Of a stretch of 64,000 bases of DNA, positions 44,252-52,775 are shown piece after piece. The notes under the pieces are model-generated. The model was not told the origin of the DNA. It saw nothing but the letters and a program-made list of their open reading frames with translations, and did not search any database. The DNA comes from Parageobacillus thermantarcticus. Its GTDB lineage: Bacteria; Bacillota; Bacilli; Bacillales; Anoxybacillaceae. The position numbers were made by a program, and so were the translations under genes. The stretch is taken from contig NZ_FOJS01000009.1 in NCBI RefSeq assembly GCF_900111865.1, forward strand, positions 1 to 64,000, in the 5' to 3' direction. The first letter of the stretch is position 1, and each line of letters opens with the position of its first letter.

Positions 44252-44443
44252 CTACAAGGACTTTGCCTGCTGGCGCCGCTTTCGCTCCTCGCGAATGCGC
44301 TCCATATAAATCTCTCCTTCTTTTTCGATCATCGCCTCATCGATTTCCCGTTCTTTCGCGGCCGTCCTTACCGTCATATAACCGCTAAAAATAATGCCAG
44401 CAACGACCAAGTAAATCCACCATGGCATGCTAAACATGCGCAT
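44252..44443 (-). CDS. yhaL: Sporulation membrane protein YhaL
   Basis: 63 residues: MRMFSMPWWIYLVVAGIIFSGYMTV, one membrane segment, then a charged helix EREIDEAMIEKEGEIYMERI. This is the YhaL pattern (WWxYLxVAGIIFS, IEKEGxIYMERM). ATG 44443 is preceded by AAAAGGGGGGAT. Located downstream of yhaM, as in B. subtilis, but here followed by serC rather than prsA, which marks a local rearrangement. Exact function unknown. Confidence 0.85.
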   Translation of the reverse strand: MRMFSMPWWIYLVVAGIIFSGYMTVRTAAKEREIDEAMIEKEGEIYMERIREERKRRQQAKSL

Positions 44444-44648
44444 CCCCCCTTTTTATGTAGCTTGTCTTACTAAAACTATACGCTGGCGCCGGAAAATATA
44501 TGCGTAAGAAAGAGGCAATAGCCTACACTTTTGGGATAACGCATGCCATTTCGCCTTTTTTCTCCATTCTTCTTTCGCCCACGGACTAAATGGCGCGAAG
44601 CCCGCGGCTTCAGCCGCCGCCCAGCGGCTTATGACATCCCGCTTTTTC

Positions 44649-45611
44649 TTATTTCGCAACAGTCGAGGCAGATAAAAACATTGGCTTATAAAATGAACGA
44701 TTCTCCAGCGCATAAATTCGCTCCGTAAATTCCCCCGGCTTTACTTTCTCCAGCGCCCGGTCGATCATGTTCAATTTTGCGTCCAAGTTGTCAATATAAT
44801 GCAGAATTTCCGCTTCTTTCACCATCGGCGGCTTCGGGCTGCCCCATTCCGCTTTTCCATGATGGGAAAGGACCATATGTTGCAGCACGACAACTTCTTC
44901 CCCGCTGATGCCAAGATGTTCGGCCGCTTTGCTAATTTCGCTCACCATAATCGAAATATGGCCAAGCAAATTGCCTTCCAGCGTATACGAGGCCGACACC
45001 GGACCAGATAATTCGATCACTTTGCCGAGATCGTGCAAAATTACGCCAGCGTACAACAAGTCTTTATTCAACGACGGATATAAATTCACAAGCGCTTTTG
45101 CCAATTCTAACATCGACACGACGTGGTACGCCAATCCGGAAATAAACTCATGGTGATTTTTCGTTGCCGCCGGATAATCAAAAAATTTCTGTTCGTATTT
45201 TTTTAACAAATAGCGGGTAATCCGTTGAATGTTCGGGTTTTCCATATCAAACACGTATTGTGTAATTTTTTCCATCATCTCTTCGCGCTTCATCGGGGCG
45301 GTTTCGAGAAAATCGGATACGCGAACATCGTCCCCGGCGTGAGCGGGACGAATCGAACGAATCTTCAGCTGCGTTTTACCGCGGTAATTGTGAATATCGC
45401 CAAACACTTTGACGATGCTTTCCGGCACGTAGACGCTCTCATCTTCCGGCGACACGTCCCATAGTTTTGCTTCAATGTCTCCCGTTTTGTCCTGCAAAAT
45501 TAACGTTAAAAACGGTTTCCCGTTGCTGGCGATCCCTTTTGTCACCGACTTAATCAGCAAGTAGACGTCTACTTGTTCGCCGACATCGTAATGAATGATC
45601 CCTTTCGCCAA
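44649..45611 (-). CDS. yhaM: 3'-5' exoribonuclease YhaM
   Basis: 320 residues from a TTG at 45611 ([20 protein letters not shown]), where GGAGGAGAA gives an ideal ribosome-binding site and where the B. subtilis protein begins; an ATG at 45632 is upstream. N-terminal OB fold ([22 protein letters not shown]). C-terminal HD domain with HDLGK and [15 protein letters not shown]. YhaM is a manganese-dependent 3' exonuclease on RNA and single-stranded DNA. About 200 bases without recognised features separate it from yhaL. Confidence 0.94.
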   Translation of the reverse strand: MAKGIIHYDVGEQVDVYLLIKSVTKGIASNGKPFLTLILQDKTGDIEAKLWDVSPEDESVYVPESIVKVFGDIHNYRGKTQLKIRSIRPAHAGDDVRVSDFLETAPMKREEMMEKITQYVFDMENPNIQRITRYLLKKYEQKFFDYPAATKNHHEFISGLAYHVVSMLELAKALVNLYPSLNKDLLYAGVILHDLGKVIELSGPVSASYTLEGNLLGHISIMVSEISKAAEHLGISGEEVVVLQHMVLSHHGKAEWGSPKPPMVKEAEILHYIDNLDAKLNMIDRALEKVKPGEFTERIYALENRSFYKPMFLSASTVAK

Positions 45612-45673
45612 CCTATTCTCCTCCGTTTCCATGTTTGCGTATAGTTAAGTATACCACAATTGCATAAACGCTA

Positions 45674-45704
45674 AAAATATAAGACCTTGCGCATGCAAGG
45701 CCTT
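45674..45704 (-). terminator. Terminator of yhaQ-yhaP
   Basis: On the minus strand AAGGCCTTGC, four-base loop, GCAAGGTCTT, then ATATTTTT. It overlaps the yhaP stop codon. Confidence 0.78.
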
Positions 45705-46941
45705 ACTTTTTCGTCAGCTGCACCGCTTTTTTCATATCTTTCAATGAACTAGCTTTCCCGTACATCAACACCCCGCCGCGGTACACCTTTGATCCGAAAA
45801 AGGCGAGCAAACCGATCGTGACAATTAATAAAGCAAGGCTGAGCGCCACTTCCCAAACTGGAACAGGCAGCAAGCCGACCCGCAAAAACATAATCATCGG
45901 CGTAAAAAACGGAATGAATGACGTTGCCGTGATAAAGGACGACTCTGGCGCACCTAAGCCAAACATTGCGATCATAAACGCGGCAATAACGAGCGTCGTT
46001 ACCGGCATAATCATTTGCTGCACGTCTTCCACGCGGCTGACGAGCGAACCAAGTACAGCAAATAACGTAGCGTATAAGAAATAGCCTAAAAAGAAGAAAA
46101 TAATCGCATACACAAATGTCGAGACAGGAAGATGATCAAAGCCGAGAAACTTCCACAATTCCTGCCCGCTGCTTTTCAGCGCCGCAAAACCGACGGCAAA
46201 TAAAATCGCAAACTGCGTTAAGCTAAGAAGCGCAATTCCAAAGATTTTTCCAAATAACTGCTGTATCGGTGGGGCGCTTGATACTAAAATTTCCATGACG
46301 CGCGACGATTTTTCCGTCGCCACTTCCGTTGAAATCATGCCGCCGTACATAAAAACGAACATGTACATCGCAAACAGCAGCACGTAAACGAGAGCGCGCG
46401 CCTGATTCAGCTCTTCTTCCGTTTTCGCGTTTTTTTCCAACGCCGCTTTTTTAAACGGCACCGGCTCATATAGCTGGGCAATTTGCTCTTGTTTCAGACC
46501 GAGTTTTGCCGTCGCCAACGCTGTTTTCAGCTGCTGGAGCGCTTGCTCGATTTCCTTCGGCGTATCGCTATCAGCAAGCGTGTTTGCATAATACGCCGCT
46601 TCTGGAAGCTGCTCATTGTCAGCTGAAAGGACAAGGAGCGCATCCCACTTGCCAGCGCGGACGTCCGCCTTTGCCTTTTCTTCCGAGCCGGTCACCTTCT
46701 TTAGCTGGAGATCATCGTGTTTTTCTTGTTTTAGCTGCGCCGCAAGCGGTTCGTAAAACGCTCCCGTTGTATCGATGACCGCCACCGTCGTTTTTTCATC
46801 CTTCGTAAAAAACTCAATAATATGCTGAATGTTCGCGATCGTAAAAACTAAGAGGCTCATAATGATCGTTGTGATGAGAAACAATTTCGCTTTCAGCTTT
46901 GTCGTATATGTATGCCAAAGCACAATCCAAAACTTATTCAT
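45703..46941 (-). CDS. yhaP: ABC-2 type exporter permease YhaP (NatB-like)
   Basis: 412 residues from MNKFWIVLWHTYTTKLKAK (ATG 46941, inside the 3' end of yhaQ). One N-terminal helix, an extracellular domain of about 150 residues, then five to six C-terminal helices with MYGGMISTEVATEKSSRVMEILVSS, the ABC-2/NatB signature. It pairs with YhaQ. Relatives export sodium or antimicrobial compounds; the substrate here is unknown. Confidence 0.88.
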   Translation of the reverse strand: MNKFWIVLWHTYTTKLKAKLFLITTIIMSLLVFTIANIQHIIEFFTKDEKTTVAVIDTTGAFYEPLAAQLKQEKHDDLQLKKVTGSEEKAKADVRAGKWDALLVLSADNEQLPEAAYYANTLADSDTPKEIEQALQQLKTALATAKLGLKQEQIAQLYEPVPFKKAALEKNAKTEEELNQARALVYVLLFAMYMFVFMYGGMISTEVATEKSSRVMEILVSSAPPIQQLFGKIFGIALLSLTQFAILFAVGFAALKSSGQELWKFLGFDHLPVSTFVYAIIFFFLGYFLYATLFAVLGSLVSRVEDVQQMIMPVTTLVIAAFMIAMFGLGAPESSFITATSFIPFFTPMIMFLRVGLLPVPVWEVALSLALLIVTIGLLAFFGSKVYRGGVLMYGKASSLKDMKKAVQLTKK

Positions 46942-47833
46942 ACGCCGCACCCACTTTTTCAATGAAAATATCGTTTAACGAAGGCTCTTCTAGGGCAAAC
47001 TTGCGAATAAATCCTTTGTTGGCGATATGGGAAAGGATTTTTTGCGACACGCCTTCGCTTTCGATTTGCAAATGGACGCCTTCCGCTGTCCGCTTCATTT
47101 TGACGACTCCCGGAAACTCCGCGAGTTCATCGAGCGGCATATCGGCATGGATAATAACGTTCTTTTTGCCAAAGGACCGTTTTATTTCTTTTAGCGCCCC
47201 GTATACAACCGGCCTTCCTCGGTGCATAATGCAAAGATGTTCGCACAATTCTTCCACATGCTCCATGCGGTGGCTTGAAAAGACAATCGTCGTGCCATTG
47301 TTTTTTAAATCGATGACCGCCTCTTTCAACAGTTCAACGTTGACGGGATCAAGCCCACTGAATGGCTCATCTAAGATTAATAGTTTCGGCTTATGCAAAA
47401 CGGCAGCGATAAATTGAATTTTTTGCTGATTGCCTTTCGACAGCTCTTCAATCCGCTTTTCCGCGTACTCCGGCACGTGAAACCGCTCGAGCCATGCCTC
47501 CATTTCTTTCACAATCGCCGCCTTGTCCAAGCCGCGCAGCCTGCCTAAATAAATAAGCTGTTCCTTTACTTTCAGCTTTGGATACAATCCTCGTTCTTCC
47601 GGCAAATAGCCGATGAGATGGCTTTTCGAATAGTCGATTTTTTCTCCGTTCCATGTAATCGTTCCTGCTGTCGGTTCGAGCAATCCCAAAATCATACGGA
47701 ACGTCGTCGTCTTTCCCGCCCCGTTCGCACCAAGAAATCCGAACAAGTTTCCTTCTGGAATCGTTAATGTGACATCATTCACTGCGGTCACTTCACCAAA
47801 TCGCTTTGTCACATGCTCTAACTGTAGCGCCAT
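46934..47833 (-). CDS. yhaQ: ABC exporter ATP-binding protein YhaQ (NatA-like)
   Basis: 299 residues from MALQLEHVTKRFGEVTAVND (ATG 47833, behind GGGGGAGTGAG). Walker A GANGAGKTT, signature LSKGNQQKIQFI, Walker B LLILDEPFSGLDP and switch FSSHRMEHVEE. The C-terminal DUF4162 domain follows. ATPase partner of YhaP; the two genes overlap by eight bases. Confidence 0.92.
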   Translation of the reverse strand: MALQLEHVTKRFGEVTAVNDVTLTIPEGNLFGFLGANGAGKTTTFRMILGLLEPTAGTITWNGEKIDYSKSHLIGYLPEERGLYPKLKVKEQLIYLGRLRGLDKAAIVKEMEAWLERFHVPEYAEKRIEELSKGNQQKIQFIAAVLHKPKLLILDEPFSGLDPVNVELLKEAVIDLKNNGTTIVFSSHRMEHVEELCEHLCIMHRGRPVVYGALKEIKRSFGKKNVIIHADMPLDELAEFPGVVKMKRTAEGVHLQIESEGVSQKILSHIANKGFIRKFALEEPSLNDIFIEKVGAAYE

Positions 47834-47976
47834 TCTCACTCCCCCAGTTTTAGATAAAAATTCCACCATCTTATTACACGTTTATCATAGCGAAAAGTTT
47901 CGTAATTTAGAAGGAATTTTTCAAAAAATAACAAAATAATAATATGAACCACTATTCAGCAAAGGAGGAAACTAGC

Positions 47977-48162
47977 ATGCCAACGTACACGTTGACGGCT
48001 TTCGACAAAAGCGGGGAAAAACTGTTGGACGAAACGTTCGAAGCTGCAAACGACGAGGAAGCAAAAAAAATCGGCGAGCAAAAATTGCGCGAGCATAACT
48101 GCTACGATAAAACGCACCGTTGTGTAACATCAAGCGGAAAACTGATTTTGTTCCATCGCTGA
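47977..48162 (+). CDS. yhzC: Small protein YhzC
   Basis: 61 residues: MPTYTLTAFDKSGEKLLDET then FEAANDEEAKKIGEQKLREHN. A compact beta-alpha fold ending in CVTSSGKLILFHR. ATG 47977 follows AAAGGAGGAAA. Matches YhzC of B. subtilis in size and place. Function unknown. Confidence 0.8.
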   Translation: MPTYTLTAFDKSGEKLLDETFEAANDEEAKKIGEQKLREHNCYDKTHRCVTSSGKLILFHR

Positions 48163-48208
48163 CATGACCCAGTGTTGCCAAAAGCAATCGAAAAGGATGT
48201 GGAAAACA

Positions 48209-48376
48209 ATGAAAGATATTCATGAAACGCAATCAACGGAACAGCTCCACCATAGTGATGACAAAACCTTTGCACCGATCGAAGACTTGCAAAGGATCAC
48301 AGGAGGCGTGTGGAACCGAAAGAGCTTCGGCTCGATTCACAGCCGAAAGGAGTTAGATGGATTGGGTATGTTATAG
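48209..48376 (+). CDS. Small hydrophilic protein, unknown
   Basis: 55 residues: MKDIHETQSTEQLHHSDDKT then FAPIEDLQRITGGVWNRKSF. ATG 48209 has AAGGATGTGG eight bases upstream. No family recognised and no membrane segment. Its 3' third overlaps in another frame a second small gene with a stronger ribosome-binding site, so only one of the two may be functional, or they are coupled. It follows yhzC by 46 bases in the same direction. Confidence 0.5.
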   Translation: MKDIHETQSTEQLHHSDDKTFAPIEDLQRITGGVWNRKSFGSIHSRKELDGLGML

Positions 48377-48429
48377 TTGGCTTTGTTCTTTTGCTGGCAG
48401 CGTTGGTTCTCCTGAATGTCTTTGACTAA
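48310..48429 (+). CDS. Small single-helix membrane protein
   Basis: 39 residues from GTG 48310: (M)EPKELRLDSQPKGVRWIGY then VIVGFVLLLAALVLLNVFD. One membrane helix at the C-terminus after a charged N-terminus. ACAGGAGG ends three bases upstream, strong in sequence but close. Not recognised. It overlaps the preceding small gene by 67 bases and is followed at once by a terminator. Confidence 0.55.
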   Translation: MEPKELRLDSQPKGVRWIGYVIVGFVLLLAALVLLNVFD

Positions 48430-48442
48430 TCCGCTAAACAAC

Positions 48443-48478
48443 CAAAAAACAGGCCTCAGACATTTGTCTGAAGCCCGC
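48443..48478. terminator. Terminator of hemZ
   Basis: On the minus strand GGC..CAGAC, AAAT loop, GTCTG..GCC, then TGTTTTTTGG. It is just past the hemZ stop and may also serve the small plus-strand genes. Confidence 0.78.
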
Positions 48479-48479
48479 C

Positions 48480-49985
48480 TTATCCAAACAACGCTTCCAT
48501 CATTTTTAGCTTTTCTTCCGTATAGTGGACAACGTTTTCGTTGTACGCTTTCGGCTCCTTCGGGTTAGCGAAACGGGTAATTTTCCGCGTTTTCGGATCG
48601 ACAAATTTGCTCGAGGCGCCGCAGCCAAGCCCGATAATCGATTGCTGTTCTTCCATAATCATAATGTTGTAGATGCTTTCTTTTCCCGGCAAGGCGTAGC
48701 CGACGTTTTCAAGGTTGCCGAGAATGTTTTTTTGCCGGTACAAATAATACGGGACGTAGCCGTGCCGCTTCGTCCAATCTTGCGCCGCTTTCATCATTTC
48801 GCTGATTTCGCCGCGGTCGGCGACTTTGTATTTCGCTTTGTTTTTCGTCATTTCCGATGCCCGTTTAAACGAGAGCGTGTGCACGGTTAACGACTCCGGC
48901 ATCAGTTTTTCCGTTTCCGCCAACGTATGCGCAAACTCTTTCAGCCCTTCTCCCGGAAGGCCGATGATTAAATCCATGTTAATGTTGTTCATCCCCATCC
49001 CGCGGGCGAGGTGGAATTTTTCAATCGTTTCGTCAACCGTATGATGGCGGCCGATCGCTTTTAACGTTTCTTGAATGTACGACTGCGGGTTAATGCTGAT
49101 GCGGTCGATGTTCCACTTTTTCAGCACGTTCAGTTTCTCCGGCGTAATCGTGTCGGGACGCCCTGCTTCGACCGTGATTTCACGGACGCGCTCAACGTTT
49201 GGAAACGACTCGTACATCTCCGCATACAGCCGGTCCATTTCTTCAGCGCTAATGCTCGTCGGCGTGCCGCCGCCGTAGTAAATCGTCGTAATATGGATGC
49301 CGCGCTCTTTTAAAAAACGGCCGATTTCCCGCATTTCATAATGCAGCCCGGCTAAAAAAGCATCGACAGAACCTTGGCGCCCATTAATGGCATAGGCAGG
49401 AAACGTGCAATACGCGCATTTCGTCGGACAAAACGGAATGCCGATATAAATGCTTACTTCATGGGCGAGATCGTATAAATCCGGCACGACCGCAAGCTGG
49501 CGGTCGACAATTTCCTGCATCAGCTGGATTTTTTCTTCCGTCACTAAATACTCTTCGCGAAGCTGGCGGTGCGCTTCGTCTTTAGAAAGCCCGGAACGCA
49601 GCATCTTATGCAATAATTTGACAGGGCGGATCCCCGTCAGCACGCCCCATTGCTGGATAAGGCCGGTATATTGCTGCAATAATGTAACGTATACATAAAG
49701 CACCGCGTATTTTACTTGTTTAAAACGCTCTTTCTCGTCAAGACAGCCGGATACGTCTTTTTCATGATCCGCTTCATATTTGTTTCCCGCCGCTTTTTCT
49801 GTCAATATTCCATGAACATAAACGCGCTTGCCGCCGCTTACGGAAAGCGCGACCGTTATATCCGCGTCATAACCCGGTTCCAGCACTAGTTCATATTCTT
49901 CAAAAAATAATCCTGTGATGACTTCCAACGGGCGTTGAAACCGCCCGATATCGTGCAATCCTTCGATTTGGATACGCAATGGCAT
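48480..49985 (-). CDS. hemZ: Coproporphyrinogen III dehydrogenase-like radical SAM protein HemZ
   Basis: 501 residues from MPLRIQIEGLHDIGRFQRPL (ATG 49985), identical in length to B. subtilis HemZ. The N-terminal 160 residues are an extension specific to HemZ. The radical SAM cluster motif is GIPFCPTKCAYCTF (CxxxCxxC), with YYGGGTPTS and GLPGEG further on. It is a HemN/HemW relative; a role in anaerobic coproporphyrinogen oxidation has been proposed for B. subtilis HemZ but is not settled. Second haem locus of the window. Confidence 0.93.
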   Translation of the reverse strand: MPLRIQIEGLHDIGRFQRPLEVITGLFFEEYELVLEPGYDADITVALSVSGGKRVYVHGILTEKAAGNKYEADHEKDVSGCLDEKERFKQVKYAVLYVYVTLLQQYTGLIQQWGVLTGIRPVKLLHKMLRSGLSKDEAHRQLREEYLVTEEKIQLMQEIVDRQLAVVPDLYDLAHEVSIYIGIPFCPTKCAYCTFPAYAINGRQGSVDAFLAGLHYEMREIGRFLKERGIHITTIYYGGGTPTSISAEEMDRLYAEMYESFPNVERVREITVEAGRPDTITPEKLNVLKKWNIDRISINPQSYIQETLKAIGRHHTVDETIEKFHLARGMGMNNINMDLIIGLPGEGLKEFAHTLAETEKLMPESLTVHTLSFKRASEMTKNKAKYKVADRGEISEMMKAAQDWTKRHGYVPYYLYRQKNILGNLENVGYALPGKESIYNIMIMEEQQSIIGLGCGASSKFVDPKTRKITRFANPKEPKAYNENVVHYTEEKLKMMEALFG

Positions 49986-50064
49986 CACCTTTCCCACGTC
50001 AAGCTTATTTCAGTGTACAGAAGGAGATTCTGCTTCGTCAAGCGGAGAGATTCACCAATGAAAA

Positions 50065-50092
50065 GAAGCCGGGACGAACGATCCCAGCTTTC
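50065..50092 (-). terminator. Terminator of yhaX
   Basis: On the minus strand GAAAGCTGGGA, loop, TCCCGGCTTC, then TTTTC, five bases past the yhaX stop. Confidence 0.72.
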
Positions 50093-50096
50093 TTGT

Positions 50097-50963
50097 TTAT
50101 CGTTTCATTTTCAATTTTTGCAAAAATTCTAGACGTTGCTGTTTACGGAAATGTTCTTTAATCATGTAGGCGACTCCGAGCTGTTCGTTCGAGCGCGTCA
50201 CCCAGTCAGCAACTTTTTTCACTTCCACAGGGGCATTCCCCATTGCGACTCCTAAACCAGCCGCCTCAATCGCTGGCATATCGTCTAGGCCATCGCCGAT
50301 TACCACCATTTCTTTCAAAGAAATGCCTAAATGATTGCCGAGGCGTCGCAATCCGGCAAGTTTGGATACTCCCCGCGGCACGATTTCCATTTTTCCATTT
50401 TGTTGCATGATCATATCGATGGTCGGAAACGCCTTTTCCAATACCGCTGCTGCTTCATTGCGCTCTTTTTCGTTAGCAAAATACACATCGATTTTCGGAA
50501 CCGCTAATGGCTCATCGATTAATATGTCGCCAAGCGAATCAACGAACTGGGTCGGATAAAAAAACGGATCGCCAGATGATAGCACCGTTTTTGCGACTAA
50601 ATTTTTTTGCACTTTTTTCCGGTTGCTGATCGAATAACGTTCATGCATCAATCGAATATTACAATGGAAATTTTCAAGCACTTGCACGATATTAAATGTC
50701 CGTTCTTCTGGAATAAGCGCTTCAAATATTTTTTCATTCAGCGATTTTCCGAGCATCGCCCCTTGAAACGTGATCAATTCGCTATTCAATTTTAACGCCT
50801 TTGCGATTTTTCGTGCCGCAAGCAAATTTCTGCTTGTCATCAGTGTCACGTAAACTCCTTTTCGTTTTACGTATTCGACCGCTTCTTTCGTTTCCCGTTG
50901 CAAGCGGCCGTTGTTTTTTAAAATCGTTCCGTCAATATTGAGAGCAAGCAACTTATATGCCAC
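50097..50963 (-). CDS. yhaX: HAD-superfamily (Cof-type) protein YhaX with altered nucleophile
   Basis: 288 residues. Cof/HAD IIB layout: motif I region LLALNIDGTI at residues 5-14, motif II VTLMTSRN, motif III lysine region, and motif IV VVIGDGLDDMPAIEAAGLGVAMGNA. In motif I the catalytic first aspartate of DxDGT is Asn9. Such proteins cannot make the usual phospho-aspartate, so phosphatase activity is doubtful. I recall the same NxDGT in YhaX relatives but cannot verify it. YhaX is described as sporulation or coat associated in B. subtilis. ATG 50963 follows AAAGGGGGAGAC. Confidence 0.85.
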   Translation of the reverse strand: MAYKLLALNIDGTILKNNGRLQRETKEAVEYVKRKGVYVTLMTSRNLLAARKIAKALKLNSELITFQGAMLGKSLNEKIFEALIPEERTFNIVQVLENFHCNIRLMHERYSISNRKKVQKNLVAKTVLSSGDPFFYPTQFVDSLGDILIDEPLAVPKIDVYFANEKERNEAAAVLEKAFPTIDMIMQQNGKMEIVPRGVSKLAGLRRLGNHLGISLKEMVVIGDGLDDMPAIEAAGLGVAMGNAPVEVKKVADWVTRSNEQLGVAYMIKEHFRKQQRLEFLQKLKMKR

Positions 50964-51040
50964 GCCGTCTCCCCCTTTTCGAAAAAGTTGAATCTTGCCC
51001 GCTTCTCTCCTATCACTTCATAGCTATGATAAAACGGACA

Positions 51041-51067
51041 AAAAAAGAACACTCAATATGAGTGTTC
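51041..51067 (-). terminator. Terminator of yheB-yheA
   Basis: On the minus strand GAACACTC, five-base loop, GAGTGTTC, then TTTTTTTG, directly past the yheA stop. Confidence 0.85.
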
Positions 51068-51071
51068 GCGT

Positions 51072-51425
51072 TTATTCTGTGAATGAACGATATAGTTCCT
51101 CCAACGGCTTCATTGCAATTTGTTGAACGTCAGCCATCACCATGCTCATCCGTTGTTCGAGCGCCATCAGCTGGGCAAGCTTTTCGTTTTGCTGGGCGAG
51201 CGTCATCGCTTTTTGCGCTTGTTCCACTTCTTCCGGCAAAATTTCAGCGCCAGTCATTTGTTTTTCATGAAGGCGCATTTGCAAATCGCGGAAATTCGTA
51301 AATATGCGATACGCCGTTTCATCGCGACGCACCGCTTCGTACGCCTGCTTTAATTGTTGAAAATCGCTGCTTGTGCGGATCGCTTGCCCCAGTTGCTCGG
51401 CAAGGGCATATAGTTGATTCGACAT
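51072..51425 (-). CDS. yheA: YlbF/YmcA family protein YheA
   Basis: 117 residues from MSNQLYALAEQLGQAIRTS (ATG 51425, AGGAGGC seven bases upstream), all helical, with the YlbF family pattern DFQQLKQAYEAVRRDETAYR and FRDLQMRLHEKQM. YlbF and YmcA relatives form the Y complex that affects RNase Y processing; YheA itself is uncharacterised. It lies 89 bases after yheB, probably in one transcript. Confidence 0.9.
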   Translation of the reverse strand: MSNQLYALAEQLGQAIRTSSDFQQLKQAYEAVRRDETAYRIFTNFRDLQMRLHEKQMTGAEILPEEVEQAQKAMTLAQQNEKLAQLMALEQRMSMVMADVQQIAMKPLEELYRSFTE

Positions 51426-51514
51426 AAAAAAGCCTCCTATGAAAAAGTAACCTATCACTATCATAACGTATGCGCTAGGAAAAAGCGATATGACTAACAA
51501 AAAATGGGACATCC

Positions 51515-52648
51515 TTACAGCCATAAGCCAATGATTCCTTGGAAAAATCCAATGATTCCGCCTAATAACGCGCCTAAATATGTAATCATTTTAAACTCGC
51601 GCCGCGAAATCGCCAAAATCATTTCTTCAAGACGTTCTACGGAAAACGACTCGACTTCGGAACGAACGATATCGGCTAATTGCAGACGCTCGATGATCAT
51701 TTCGACTTGACCGCTGATCCATCTTCCGCCTGCTGCCACCGCCTTTGGAATCCATTCATCCATGATTCGCTCTTGATATGGGGCAATGAAGTCAGCGAGC
51801 GGCCGTGCTAAAAAATCATCTCGTTCAACAGCGCCGATGACCAAGCGGTGAAAAGATTGGCGAATCCGCTCTTTGCCAATCAGCTCCTCAACCACTGCAA
51901 AAGGATGACTCGTTAGTTTATTCCATTCGTTAAACAACAGCTGCGCAAATAGCTCCCTCGTTCCAGAATGGCGGAAAAATTTAATGATTTCCGGCTGCAC
52001 TTTATCGACAAGGTTGGCGTTGTTAAGAAACATTTGCAGCATATTGCCTAACATCCCGCGGCCGCTAAAAAATTCATCGATCATTTTAGCGATTCGCTGT
52101 TTTCCCTCTTCACTTTGAAAATAGTCAAGCGCTCGGTCAGCGATGTAATTTGCTAAATCGCCAATCCGTGTTTCCATTTTCTTTTGTACTTCGTCAGGAA
52201 ACACGTCGCGAATCGCTTTTGACCTAATCGGCTCCATCCACTGTTCATACGCCTTGTCCAACCATTGTGCCGCTTTTGTGCGAATGAGCTCCTCCGGTTT
52301 TCTGATTCCCATTTGTTCTAGAAACTCCCGCACCGTTTGTCCGCGGGAAAGCCACGTTTTTACAAACTGTCGTACCTGTTCGACCACGCCGTTCATCCAT
52401 TCGCTTTCCATCAATTTGCGGCGAATGCCTTCTGGTGTTAATAAATGTTCGACGACCATCTTTCCAAGCTGTTCGGCAAGTTCCTCGCGCCGCTTCGGAA
52501 TCAGCCCCGGCGTGAACGGAAGTTGCTTTCCGAACACATATATCGGATGGTACGGGTGGAACAACATTTTAATAGCAAGGAAGTTTGTTACTCCACCAAT
52601 TATCGCACCAACGACGATCATAAACAACAAATAAATAATCGTCCCCAT
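51515..52648 (-). CDS. yheB: DUF445 membrane protein YheB
   Basis: 377 residues. Membrane helices at both ends ([29 protein letters not shown] and [21 protein letters not shown]) enclose a long helical domain, the DUF445 layout. [18 protein letters not shown] and [21 protein letters not shown] are the family signature. Function unknown. ATG 52648 follows AAAGGAGAGAA. Diverges from the ATP-grasp operon. Confidence 0.9.
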   Translation of the reverse strand: MGTIIYLLFMIVVGAIIGGVTNFLAIKMLFHPYHPIYVFGKQLPFTPGLIPKRREELAEQLGKMVVEHLLTPEGIRRKLMESEWMNGVVEQVRQFVKTWLSRGQTVREFLEQMGIRKPEELIRTKAAQWLDKAYEQWMEPIRSKAIRDVFPDEVQKKMETRIGDLANYIADRALDYFQSEEGKQRIAKMIDEFFSGRGMLGNMLQMFLNNANLVDKVQPEIIKFFRHSGTRELFAQLLFNEWNKLTSHPFAVVEELIGKERIRQSFHRLVIGAVERDDFLARPLADFIAPYQERIMDEWIPKAVAAGGRWISGQVEMIIERLQLADIVRSEVESFSVERLEEMILAISRREFKMITYLGALLGGIIGFFQGIIGLWL

Positions 52649-52678
52649 ATTTCTCTCCTTTCACGTATGTCCACTATC

Positions 52679-52706
52679 ACCAAAATTAGGCGAGAATCAT
52701 ACGATA
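52679..52706 (+). promoter_or_regulatory. Sigma-K/E-type promoter of the ATP-grasp operon
   Basis: AC at 52679-52680, 17-base spacer, CATACGATA at 52698-52706, the same architecture as the gerP promoter. The -10 box lies in the loop of a long inverted repeat (AAATTAGGC at 52683-52691, GCCTAATTT at 52722-52730). Confidence 0.7.
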
Positions 52707-52775
52707 CGATATGAAACGGTTGCCTAATTTTTCATTATAGAGATTGTGAAACGAAAGCGCAAATGAGGGAGGACA

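Noticed and set aside
44453-44713. An 86-codon minus-strand frame between yhaL and yhaM
   Set aside because: It starts inside yhaM in another frame, is very rich in Arg and Trp, and has no ribosome-binding site.
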